Shown here in pieces: positions 38,601 to 51,288 of a stretch of 64,000 nucleotides of DNA (positions are counted from its first letter, which is position 1; each line of letters begins with the position of its first letter). A program made the position numbers and the translations under genes. Location: contig CM051025.1 in the NCBI GenBank assembly GCA_027627225.1, positions 73,773,474 through 73,837,473 on the forward strand, read 5' to 3'. Source of the stretch: Congeria kusceri. Taxonomy: Eukaryota; Mollusca; Bivalvia; Myida; Dreissenidae. The notes beneath the pieces were generated by a model. It worked only from the letters and a program-made list of their open reading frames with translations, searched no databases and was not told the origin of the DNA.

Positions 38601-40772
38601 TTAAGGTTTAAAAAGGAAATGACGCGCCTCCCCTAAGAAGAGTTCGTACGGGTAACAAAACAACATGGCGGCCACAGACAAGAGTGACAGCATCACGCTC
38701 AGCTGTCAGCAATAAATCCGTCACGTTCTCGGATTTTTCGCAACAAAAAAGAGAGACTGGTTAGGTGCAAATTGTGTAATTTGTAAGGTCCGGTAGCTGT
38801 CGTTACGCGGATATGACGAACGCAGCAACACAGCAGCTGTGACTGAGAAAATCACGAAACTTACTATTTCACTTGAACGAGTGTAAAAAGTATATACATG
38901 TAATTTATAGATATATGACTGTATGAAGAAAACATATCAGTATCGCATATACATTTACGACTATTGTTCTTACTTAGACAGAACGACAGAATTACGTTTT
39001 AATTACACGATTTAAGAGCACGCAACATGCCATGTTTGGTAATGCCTTTCTTTAATAACACTCCACTAAGTTACTTTCATGGGTAATTATGTGTAAAATA
39101 CTATGAAACTCAAGACACATCAGCTTGTTATTGTAAATTGTATGTTTATCATAAATACACTATGCAGCATGAACGTTGGATTAGGGTCTTTAATAGCTTA
39201 TAAACTATATGCATTCGTCTTTTTATCAACAGAAACTTCTCTTAAAGGGGCGTATCGATGGTAGATTGACAATAGTATTTGCAAAAAAAATGCATTTACA
39301 ATTACAAATATTATTGAAGTATTGTTAAATACGATGGCGTTGTTTCTATAAAGTTGATAAATCTATATGAGTTTAAAATATAAACATTGGTCATTGATGA
39401 CACTTTGGCGGGCGCGGGGAAAATATTAGTAGCAGTAAACAGCCGTTTAACGGTACTAACGAATTAAATAAGGATGTTTTCACAAGTAATTCAACATTTA
39501 ATGCTTATCAGAAGTAGCATGTACTACCCCTCTACACCAATATCTTCACACTAACGTCAAATATAGAATCGCGATATACATATTCACATTCACTTTAATA
39601 TAAGGAATCGGATAGTATTTAAATATAAAATCTTCGCATGCAAAACACAACCACATGAGGTAGCGGTATATTAGGATGGGTATAACAAAAATAAATTACA
39701 CAACTAACGATATACAGGGAAATACATTTTGCTCGTACTTGTTTGGATGCGCACTTAAGTCGATGAAAAATTTCAATGATTTTTTAATCAATATTCAACA
39801 GCGCCCCATAAAATGCATTTGAGAGCATTTTATGCTTAGAAATGCCACGTTTCTTCGACTGCATCCAGCTTTGAAAAACTCTGCTAGCAACAGTCTTTTT
39901 TCCAAGTTACCGCGAGTCCATTTAACTGCTCACCAATGACGCTATGGAAGTGGGAGCCATTATTTACAATTGCTTTGTTAATGTCGCGCCATATGGTCGA
40001 TTAGACCGTTGAGGGAGGAAATTTAGTAAACGTTTGTGTGAAATACGGCTTTTTATTAAAATATTGTTTTGTTAAGGTTTTGGAGAGCTTTATATCTGAG
40101 TTCATCGAAAGCTCTTGGTGAATAGAGTGAACTGTGTGGCTGTAGATAATTGGTTATGGTGTGCTTGTCTATCCGACCCGATAAATCATGTCTATCCCAT
40201 CATAATACCTTCCAAAGCACATGTGGCTTCTGTGGAAAGTGGTTTAATAAGTTTGATTAATTTCGCCCGATCTATTAAAGTTTACGGTGGCAACAAAAGG
40301 TTCGCTAAATATTCTGAACATTTTAGCCATAAATTATGTATCATTATGAATGGCTTAATGAGAGATCCAGTTTTATTCATTTCAGTTTCTAAAAGCCATG
40401 GGTCGTATCGTTAAATTATATTTTCCTCATTACGGGATACAAAATGTGTCACAAGAAGCATTTTGTAACTGCCCTTTGGCCAGTAATTTCTTTCATACAC
40501 GTATGCAATTTTGGACTGTATATTTAGAACGAGTTTTCAAACACGTTTTCGATTATTTAACTGAGTGTTCAAATCTCTGGTGCTACTGACAACTTAGCTT
40601 CAAAATGATGTATATACATCTAATACATATTTGGATTTCCACTCCCAGCTTTAATCGCCAAATAAAAATATGTTGTACATCTACATCATTATGTTATTTA
40701 AGCGATTAATTGTATTACTTGGATGATATTTGATTTGATATTCCAAATGAAAAATAACTAAAACCAAATCGA
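38601..40772. other. Gene-free stretch with two candidate regulatory patches
   Basis: No credible gene. Patches at 38660-38860 and 39900-40020 are richer in developmental transcription-factor-like motifs than their surroundings and are listed as findings. Confidence 0.45.
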
Positions 40773-40842
40773 GGGTTGAAAACCAGAAGATACTAACTGA
40801 TGCTGATTTCCTTGGCAGTTAGGACCTTCTGGTTTTCAACCC
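40773..40842. other. 70-nt perfect-like hairpin (pre-miRNA-sized)
   Basis: Arms 40773-40799 and 40816-40842 pair over 27 positions with two mismatches around a 16-nt loop. Left arm begins GGGTTGAAAACCAGAAG. It could be a pre-miRNA-like foldback or a very short MITE; expression is unknown. Confidence 0.7.
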
Positions 40843-43800
40843 CCAAAACAATGTTCTTGCAATTGACAGTTTACAAAAGAACAATCGAAATACCGGTAAA
40901 GTTATATTCCACTTCACAGTTCGTCCTCACACTTTATTCCATTCAGTAACAACAAAGACGAACGAAGTTTCGCACTTAAATCCCACATCTCAAGTTCCAG
41001 GGCTTCTAGCTACATGAGTAACACCGGTGGTTATAAAAAGAAACATTGTCAGAATCGTCAGTCCCAGGGGCAAAATGACATCTTGAGTTACGGTTGAAGG
41101 GATCGCCAGAACCACACTTAAAAGCTATCATCTTTAATAGATTTCAAAATATTTTCATTAGTTTAAAGGACAGCGCGACATTTGACGAATATTGTGTGCT
41201 TTTCCAACAAAGTTATTTGTACAGACTGTTAACAAATCTGCTCCTACTTTGTCCCCTTGGGGTCCATTGCCAACGTTATCTGATCCCTGAGGATGAAACA
41301 GAAAACAATAACAATATTGACTTAAGCAACAGATGCCGCAAGAATAAACAAATTGACAGGCCGTTTTTGCTGTTTTTTTCATGCTGTTAAAAGTGATTTA
41401 ACCGGTTAAAATAGCTTTAATTAATTGTTGAATGTTTGTTTTACAATTTGTTGGTATTAATTAAATGTTTTTAAGATTATATATAATTTGGAAATTATTG
41501 TAAATAGCATTTTTTGTCAACTACACGTACATGTATAATTGTGTTTTTTTGTTATGAAAACCGCCGTTTTATAAAAAGAAACTAACAGCAGAAACAAAAC
41601 ATTGTAATACAAGTATACACACATAACTCGCTTCGTAAGTTTTTAACGACTCATAGATGGTGATGAAGTTTTTAGACAATATAAATTAAATCTTGCACGA
41701 CATTCTAAAGCAAATTATTTGCAGTCTTTTTTTTCAAATAATCGCGATCTTCTTACATATGGAGGACGACACTATTGTAATAGTCACATATGTGCTTCAC
41801 TACTTTGGCAGAATAATTGCATCGCTTTGGTAATCCATATTCTATTGACGTCAACTTAGATAAAACGTGTATTGTTCGCACTTCATTAAAACATTTTGAG
41901 CAAATTATCTTATCAATTCTATGCGGGGAAAAATAACTGAAAGTGAATCAATAGCCGCAATTGAGTTGGTTTGCGATGATTTCAATTTGCCATACGATCA
42001 GGTTTCCGAAACCCGCCATTAGTTCAAGGAGCATAATGCCCTGTAATGATTCTCCAATAATTTTGATTGACGTGTTAAATTTTTAATTTTCGATTTACTC
42101 AGCGCAAGGCATGAATTGAAAACAAAGATAATAAGTGCACCTCAGTTCTGCTGTGAGGAAAGCAAAAAATATATTAATGTTTGGAAGTTCATTATTTGTA
42201 CTCAATAAAAGTATGTTGATGATTTCGTTGCATGTCGTACCGTTTTAATCTGTTTAAAAATAAAATAGTGTACATGTGTTTTTAGAATGGCTCATATCTT
42301 TTTCTTGCTTTATAACATTTAAAACATTTTGGTCATTTTGTTCGCCATAAATTCATTCACAAATGAGTACAATGGCGTGTGGATAAATAGCTATGGGCAG
42401 TAGAACTCAACAATATTTTCATAAATAATTAATTGAACTCAACATTACTTGTTTCAATAATTTATCGAACTTAACAGTACTTCTTTAAAGAATTAATATC
42501 TAATGTTGAAAAACATCAATTGGATCAATGCTTGTGTTGTATTTAAGATATCCGTCACCATTTCAGCATTTTATTTTCTTGGTCCATGTTCAGTGTTTAT
42601 GAATGCATCTCAGTGCAAAACTTTCGAAATCGAACCATTAATAGACAAACTTTGTTGAAATTAATCGTAAATCCGAAACCTATTAGCAATCAGTATTTTG
42701 CTCAGATTTGACATGTTTGATAAAACTCTCCGGGTATATTGACCTCTTAAAATAGCAAAACACCGCCTCAACTCCCGGTGACGATCAATAGGTTTAAATA
42801 CGTCAAAATTGGACCCGATCAAAACCAAATTACGGTGCCATTTTCTGATAAGCCGCTTATCTGTTTGATTTAAATGCTTTATCTTGTCTGTGAATATTGA
42901 AAAAGACATTTAATTAACTCTTATACAAATAAAAGCCTTGGTTTGGCAGTAAACTAGCCTTGCTTTAGCGGCTCTTGACAAAAAACTCCGCGCTGAAGAA
43001 GGGTAAATTATCTACGGTTGTAATAAAGCGCCTTTCCTTTCAATGCTGTTGTAGAACTCTGTGTGTTTAGTTGAAAACCGATCTATATAATCAGAGACGA
43101 GAAAATTACACTGATCAATTATTATTAAATTGTCAAAATATTTCGACAGGTATAACTATGCGCTTTTATAGCAGTTTGATTTTGGAGATCACACAAATTG
43201 CGTCCGCTGTATAATTATCTGAAAGCTAGAACTGCAATTTAGAAGTGAGGTTCACAGCCAAACCATACAAGTATATTCTTTACTATTCGAATATCCTCTT
43301 AATCATTTGCTAAACTAGCCGTCCATGTTGTTTTCTTTGTGGAACGCACAATGTATTACATGTACAGATAAGTGAAAATCTATAATGTATATAAACAAAT
43401 AGTATCAAAAGTTGTAGTATAACTGGTATAATTTGGTGTGCATGACATTAGAGTAGCGTAGAACGTTGAATAAAAGTTCTGATCCCACAAGTAATTTAGC
43501 TGTCCATTAAAATAGTTCTGCATATAACAAAAGTGTGTATATTTATTATCTAATATATTTCGGAAACTTATAAATCTTTCAAAATCTTAAATATGTGAGA
43601 CTGCTGTATTAACGTCTACCTGCATATTGCGTTTGTCAAGTGTTTAGTGAACTGATATATACAAATATGTACTAACTAGCTTTACTTAGTAATATTTGAA
43701 AAAAAAGAATCCATAAAAAATAAATATCCACGTAAATGATCGATAACTTCATTATAAAAAACTAACTGGTTACTACATTTTCAAAAAATTAGAAAAAAAG

Positions 43801-46556
43801 AGAAGACGAAGAAAAAGAAGAACGAGACGAAGAGCATGACAAACAACATGATCATCAACCACAACATCAACCACATGATCAACATCAGCACTATATGCAA
43901 AAAAAAGTATCGTACACGTCTGTTGTTCCAGTTCTTGGCAACTTTTCAGAATGTTGTTAGTATTCCGGCAACATTCAGTTTCGTATTTTTTTGTACAATA
44001 ATATGTTTCACATGGTCTTACGAAATGTCCGGTACAGATTATCACCGTGCAGAGTATCGTGCATACGGGTCACGTAATGCAAGGAACACGCAGGGCTGGG
44101 AACCTGATCCCGTGTCACGGGTTTGAATGTCGGGATTTGCATTTACACTTGACAGCAGGTGATACTGGTCCGCGCGCGGAGTATTTGGATACTCATTATG
44201 TTACGAACGCCATATATTATGATATATGCTATGTTATATAATTATTTTTCGCATCGTCAAATTCAACATTTATAAGCAGCTATCAGCAACGTTGACGAAA
44301 TTCAGCACTTCTAATACACGTATCAATTTCGTTGACATCGTACAATGTTAATAGGATTACAGGTTAAATTATCGTACAAAAACAGGCTACCGAAATGTAT
44401 ACACGTACTTGCAATTACAAAACATCTTTACCATCATGATATAAAAATCATCCAAACAAGAAGTGAAGGTTTACTTATAATAAGCACTATTTTTGCATAT
44501 AAAACTTTCGTTTCGCGAACGTTTTCGATTCTTTTGATAGGGTAATCGTTGTATATGGCGTAAAAATACAGCTTTAAGTTTAACTGTGTATCATCGCATT
44601 TTAAGACAATTACTCGTGCGCAATGAAATGCGGTTGGAAGATTTATTGTTCACCACTAAAATGCGGAGGACAAAATACTCCGTGATCCACAGCGGTGTAC
44701 GCTGAAGACGTTCCCATCAACAATGAAATTAAATCTGGTATTGTGGTAAATGGCCGTTTGTGGCATATTACCGGATTTACCGGTGATATTATGGCACTGA
44801 AATATGCATCTATCAGTTGGCTAGTTAAAACATATTAATATCAGAGCAGACAAATGTGTGTCTATTTCTCGAAAGCATTTTCTGCGATGTTATATAACAT
44901 GCTTGTGGAATAGGTACGCCGTAATTAATGGAGCAGTCTACTGAAACCAACTATTTAAATAAGACATCGACATAATATATAATATCACAGAATTATTAAT
45001 TAGCGTTGTATATGTCCCGATATTTCTTTGATGTCTTCTCAATGATACAACAAGGAGACATTTGGCACTTAGTAAATTATATCGAAACGTAATATTATTT
45101 GTTCTGTTTTATTCTATGTCTAAAAACTTCCCATTGGCAGCATTTGAAAAAAACTGCAGGAACATAAACACCAAACAAAAAGGACATTTAATGACGCCAG
45201 TGAGACAAAACATTCTACAAAAAAAGACCATCGCTTTTAGATGGCATTAGAACTCCTCTCTCACAAATCACCGACGCAGCGCTCACTCCATTTGCGAGAT
45301 ACACAAAAAGTCTCGTGAGATTTACATTATAAAAATCACAAGTCAAGAGTCAGGCTTGTTGCACTCCAGCAACGCTGGCATTTTCAGAAAAAAAATGATT
45401 GCAAACGTGTTGCTATGGTAATAAAAGACAAAGAATTACATTTCCATCTGTTGCGGTGATAGATACTTATACTATGGATTGTCATTTGATGTAATATCAA
45501 AGTGGCTTTTGAAACGAGTTATGAGCAAATTGCCTTTCATTTGTGTTGATGGAGAGATGCCGGTACATGCTAATTTTATACGGCCTATTGATCCGTTTAG
45601 TAAAGTTACTGATACACATCAAAATCATATAAATGCATGTTTTTCTTTTTCATCTTTTTTGATTTAAAAAAAATAAGGATCACGTGAGGATAAACGTAAT
45701 CTTTAAGAATAGACCAACCGGATGATTATTCAAACATACAACGCACATATTGACGGGTATTTTACAAAATATGGTTGGTGACAGTACTGAGCTTGAATCG
45801 CATTAACATACTAGTAGTAAGTAAATAACAATCGAACTGAAGACACAGACCAAATGCACACGCAGCAATATCAATGTCAAAGGGAGCTTTGATAACATTT
45901 TAAAATTTCAGGAGCAATTTATGTGTTTATTGCTTTTTGCATAGAAATATTCAATAAAAATATCTGAAAGTAACAAATGTAGTTGTGGAAATCATGCTTA
46001 ATACAATTAGCAATACGAACTTCTGTATTTGATTCATTGGAATGATTGTGCCTTCGTTCAGTTTCGCGAACACGGGTGTGAACATATAATAAAGAAAGGA
46101 AGCGTATGCCCATATTGTCCCCGCATTCCTACAAACAATAATTGAATAAATACGGAATTAACAATGAACAACATGAAAATGTGCCGATAAGATCTTCAGT
46201 TAATGCAACCCAAAATTATTTCTTTTTATTTGAATTTTATTGCTGCTTTTAATTATTTTGAAGTGCACTCCATGGGCCGAAGGAATGCTATAACTACTAA
46301 CCCGCTATTAAAATGCTCGCAAAATGCCGCTACGTCGATTGTCCGTTGTAAGCACAGTGTAAACAGAGCAATACGAAATAAAATAATTCATCACAATTTA
46401 TAACTCGTTTTCACACCTAAACTATGAAACTGAGAAATGAGAAGAGTTTGGATTTGTATTAAAAGAAATGAAATATACAGTATTTTTAATTTTGATTTTC
46501 ACACACTTAATTTCGCAAACCTTTTTTCTGTTTAGAGGAATGTGGAAATGAAACTA
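40843..46556. other. Gene-free stretch
   Basis: No convincing gene. Small open frames (for example minus 42909-42661) show no recognisable domain. A purine-rich then CAAC/ATC-rich low-complexity patch lies at about 43790-43890. Confidence 0.45.
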
Positions 46557-46584
46557 GTACTTCTACTTCTACAACTACCACTAT

Positions 46585-46662
<78 letters not shown>

Positions 46663-46727
46663 AACAACAACTACTACTACTTCTAATACAACAACAACAA
46701 TAACAAGAACAACAACAACTACTACTT

Positions 46728-46761
<34 letters not shown>

Positions 46762-46785
46762 TACTATAGCTACTGCACCTGCTTT

Positions 46786-46865
<80 letters not shown>

Positions 46866-46867
46866 TT
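46557..46867. repeat. (ACT)n microsatellite array 2
   Basis: ACT/TAC triplets with an AAC-rich interruption at about 46660-46720 and a break at about 46765-46785. Confidence 0.96.
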
Positions 46868-46870
46868 ACT

Positions 46871-49089
46871 TAGGGGTGTAACGATATCACTGGCCCATAT
46901 CGCGATATATCGCAATATTGAAGAATGTATCGCGATATATTGTCCATAATAAAAAGCGCAGTTTGTCTCAGTATAATTACCGTACAAACAAATGTACAAA
47001 CACAATTAAAATATTTAAATCTGTTCTATTTAAAATATCATACATTATTAAAACATATGTGCATGATGTTGAATATCATACTTACACTCTATTTACACTA
47101 GCAAATCCAGGGTGGGGGGCGCACCCGGCGCTCCACCCCAACCTAAAAATCCCGGACAATACATATTTGGGCATATATAAAAAGGTATAAACTGGATAAA
47201 TATGCTAATTAAATATGCTTCGCTCGCTCATTTTTTTTTACATACTCATAAACTTTAGTAAAACATACACGACCTAACCAGCCCCTACGATTTGTTACGT
47301 ACACCGGCGTTAAAGTTCAGCGAAAACGATAAACTGTAAACAAAAGATATATACCTTTATATGTTGAAGATATTGGTTTCTTTTATACATGCCTATATTA
47401 TATAAAGATGTCAGATACAATACACCGTTGGAACAGCATACCGCCATAGACATTGATACATTTCGTATAAATAAGATTTAAAGTCGACATTCAAGTTAAA
47501 TCAATGACTACTTTCGATAGTTCCACAAAAAAAATCGACAAACTTTTTGTACGATATCCCATTAGCAATCACATCGAATTTCATATTGTTTTATGCATTC
47601 ATAAGAAAGATATAACGTGATAAAGTAGATAGGTGGCCATAACGTAGGCTCCAATTCCTAGCGATTTCATATTTTTCCCGGCACCATGTCAGCGAGATTG
47701 ACACAAAGTCGGCAGGACTTGCCTTAGTAGTTCACAAGGCAATCATACGAGTATCTTTCACAATATTTGTGTAAAACATGTTTGTCTGACTGTTTGTTAG
47801 TTCGTTTCGATTTAAATCACAGTGCATAGCACAATTGAAGCCGACCGATGAGCATGACTGTGAACGTATGAGCTATTTAATGACATTCACTTCGAAAACG
47901 GACCATTACGCTTTGGTAAATGATAAATACAAATATTAAATTCTCGATGCATGTATGTTTGAATGTATGCAGCTACGGATTTTACATGTTTAAAGATGTT
48001 TCTGATGTATTTAACATTGAATGTAAAATAAGTATTTAGTGGACATGCACATCAATCAAGGGCAACAGATGAACCAACATGTCTTTCGAACATAATAAGT
48101 GAAGTATTTATTTATTAACTGAATCAAAAGGAATTTGATAAATAATGTGAATATGAATATGATTATGACGACGACGACGATGATGATGGTGGTGGTGGTG
48201 GTGGTTACGATGATGATGATGGTGGTGGTGGTGATGATGATGGTGGTGGTGATGTGCAAAGATCTTTGATACGGATCTGTAGCTGATCACTGCAGATCTT
48301 CAGACAAGGGTGATATAATTGCACGATCAAACGTTTACGCCCCCCCAACTCGAAATCCTTGATCTGCCCCTGATTTAAATACAATCAGATGCATTATATA
48401 ATTCCATACTTCTATAGTTTCAACTGGGTAGGTATTTATAAAGTCGAACATTAAGAAAATCGTACACAACTTTTTACATTTGATTTTTCAACAAAAAAAT
48501 CCATTTTTTCAAGATTTCAACACAGCAATTGCAATATTATTCTAAGAGTATAAATATTTACTAGTAACTGTTGTTATATGCATCCGCTTAAAAGAAAAAT
48601 CGTTCCAAACACAAGCTTAAATTTTGAATTATTTTCAACTAGGTAAGAATAACAAAAAGATATTTATGAATATTGCTCCAGCATCGATTGGCCTCTCCAA
48701 AATATAAAAAAAAAGTTATATAACCATTCAGTCTCAGAATTGTATGCATATATTTTAACAAGTTTTCCATGATGTCGTTATTGATGTATTTATCACACAA
48801 CACCTTAATTATATTTTAAATTTTTAATTAGAAAGAAATATTCCGTCAGCTATCTGAAATCGATTTATATGTCAGTTAATTGTAACATGACACAATTCTT
48901 CACTATGCAATAGCAAATGTTTACAAATTCACTGAAACTGTGACGTTAGTAAGGCTTTATTTTGAAAGAAGAATAAAAATAATCTAAATAAAAATATAAT
49001 TAAACAATTGTTTTAATAAAAAGACATGGCAAACGTTTAAAAGGTACATATCGTTAAATATCGGTATGAAATTTTATTATCGCGATATA
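46871..49089. mobile_element. Possible hAT-like insertion between (ACT)n arrays
   Basis: The left edge reads AGGGGTGTAACGATATCAC, resembling termini of hAT-type elements I recall from animals (GGGGTGTAACGATAT). CGCGATATAT occurs just inside both edges (near 46908/46931 and at 49081-49090). Both flanks are ACT triplet arrays in the same orientation. No transposase is visible, and full terminal inverted repeats were not demonstrated. Nothing else was recognised inside apart from the triplet repeat at 48160-48252. Confidence 0.45.
48160..48252. repeat. (GAC/GAT/GGT)n microsatellite
   Basis: Blocks of GAC, GAT and GGT triplets; the minus strand reads as a spurious polyhistidine frame. Confidence 0.92.
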
Positions 49090-49090
49090 T

Positions 49091-49108
49091 TACTACTACT
49101 ACTACAAG

Positions 49109-49165
<57 letters not shown>

Positions 49166-49168
49166 AAG

Positions 49169-49252
<84 letters not shown>

Positions 49253-49307
49253 CACCACCACCACCACCACCACCACCACCACCACCACCACCACCACCAC
49301 CACCACC

Positions 49308-49372
<65 letters not shown>

Positions 49373-49419
49373 AACTACTGCAACGTCTGCTAATACTACT
49401 ACTGCTACTACTACTACTC

Positions 49420-49512
<93 letters not shown>

Positions 49513-49525
49513 CTACCACTACTAT

Positions 49526-49585
<60 letters not shown>

Positions 49586-49615
49586 TACTACTACTACTAA
49601 TACTACCACTACTAT

Positions 49616-49665
<50 letters not shown>

Positions 49666-49735
49666 TTACTATTACTACTACTATTACTACTACTACGGCT
49701 ACTACTACTACTACTAGTAGTGTTTATACTACTAC
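49091..49735. repeat. (ACT)n microsatellite array 3 with (ACC)n core
   Basis: About 645 bp of ACT/TAC triplets with a pure ACC/CCA block at about 49247-49317. One interruption, TGCAACGTCTGCTA near 49379, also occurs in array 1. Confidence 0.97.
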
Positions 49736-50816
49736 TACAATTGTTAAAATCAGTATTTTTCTGACGAGTATTAATTATTTTAATCATTATCATCAATTAT
49801 ATAAATGAGCATTTAATTCATTGTGCATTATAGCGCTCCTTTCTTACCTGCAAATGAAAATAGTAGACCATCCAGTCTAGTTGATAAATGTTAAAATCCA
49901 AGCATTGAGTTTATCAAATAAGCGCATGCGATGGTCCGATAAACCACTCGTTTTCTTCACAGATATTCTTCCGAATAAGCATGCACAGTAGTTTTTTATG
50001 AGCAAATAGTTGCGACGATAGAGGATAATGTATCGTACAATGAGCAATGAAAACGGGAATAAAAGAGATCACCACTCCATAATACCGCAAATCACTTCTC
50101 AGCCAATCGTAGTGGAGTATTTAATCACGTGACAAAAACCGCGCGGACGAATACACGCTAAGTGAATTGCAATATTGTCCAGTGAAGAGACGTTTATTAT
50201 TGTTGTGTATCGTTTGAAGTTTTTATATACATAAATGCGCCATCAAATAACACTTAGGGCTTATAAAATGCTATATTTTTGCAATATTGTCTGTTGTGGT
50301 CTTAGCGAAATGTGATGGAAAATTTTCTCTGGTTGCATACATTAAATTCTTATTTTAAATGTGTTGTTTATCAGAGTATATCAACTGGGCACGCACTGAG
50401 TTTAAACGTTATAGAAAATCACGCAGATGAAAGGGAAAACTACTCGACCAGGCTGCAGTATGTTTGGCGAGAGTTAGAGCAAAAGTATATCACATTGGAA
50501 CTTTTTTTAATGTGTTGTGTCAGTCCACTGAAGTTGTAAAGGAACACAGATATGTCTTATAACGTTTTAATGAATAAAACTATATGATGTTTCTTGAAGA
50601 TTGTGGATACAATATTAATACCTCGTGGGCGTTAAAGTGTTTTACTGTTTGACTAATATAAGACATTCTGAGACAGACATCCTCTTTGAGATAAGCATTC
50701 GCACGTGAAACAGATGCTTACAAAAATGTACGTACTGTATGATTTCAAGTATCACATTCTTCTAATATAGACATTTCCAGTTTGTTTCACTAATAATCTA
50801 AGCTACTCCCAGAGGG
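49736..50816. other. Gene-free stretch
   Basis: No gene was recognised. A CCAAT (50103), CACGTGAC (50126) and GC-rich CGCGCGG cluster at about 50100-50150 looks promoter-like but has no identifiable downstream gene. Confidence 0.4.
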
Positions 50817-51288
50817 TTTAAGGGATTTGTTAACAGATTTTCGTATTTTTGAAAACTGTCATTACTTGTCTTAACTGCAAAAACTAAAGCATCTGGAATA
50901 ATCTAAAACAAATATTATATAAAGAAAACAAAGGTAAACTTAAACATTTGCCTTCGCCGGGACTCAAACCCGGGAACTTCGGAATCAAAAATCTGATGCG
51001 TTAAACACTCGGCCATTCGGATATACACGTATGATAATGTAGTTTTAACGTTTTGTAAGTCATACTCTTACAAAATACCGATTAAAGGCGTAACTAACGC
51101 CTTATAATTTTGTCCATTACGATTGATGATTATCCATAAACGAAACGATATTTCCAATATATTTCTTAGTCACGAGTATTATTTCGCTTGATTCTATATA
51201 ATGTATAATTTATTTTTGGGATCTATGACAAAAATGTTGAAAACTTTGTCAATTGTCAATTTTCCAATATGTGAACAGGCCCCTTTAA
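50817..51288 (-). mobile_element. TTAA-ended element with tRNA-like segment, best copy
   Basis: 472 bp with inverted ends (TTTAAGGGATTTGTTAACAG; complement at GTGAACAGGCCCCTTTAA). On the minus strand 51025-50944 reads as a type II tRNA-like unit: A-box TGGCCGAGTG, then GTTTAACGC, and B-box GGGTTTGAGTCCC. It lacks a proper acceptor stem, so it is not a functional tRNA. The tRNA-like unit is internal rather than at the end as in ordinary SINEs. Confidence 0.82.

Noticed and set aside
40115..40414. 99-codon plus-strand protein
   Set aside because: AT-rich isolated frame with no recognisable domain or gene context.
42661..42909. 82-codon minus-strand protein
   Set aside because: Reads plausibly but no recognised motif, no flanking splice sites and isolated in a gene-free stretch.
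48108..48290. Polyhistidine frame
   Set aside because: Produced by the GAT/GGT microsatellite read on the minus strand.
49037..49796. 190-239-codon homopolymeric frames
   Set aside because: Artefact of the (ACT)n/(ACC)n array.
50944..51025. tRNA gene (Leu/Ser-like) on the minus strand
   Set aside because: A and B boxes are present but no acceptor stem pairs and the unit is embedded in a repeated element; treated as tRNA-derived.
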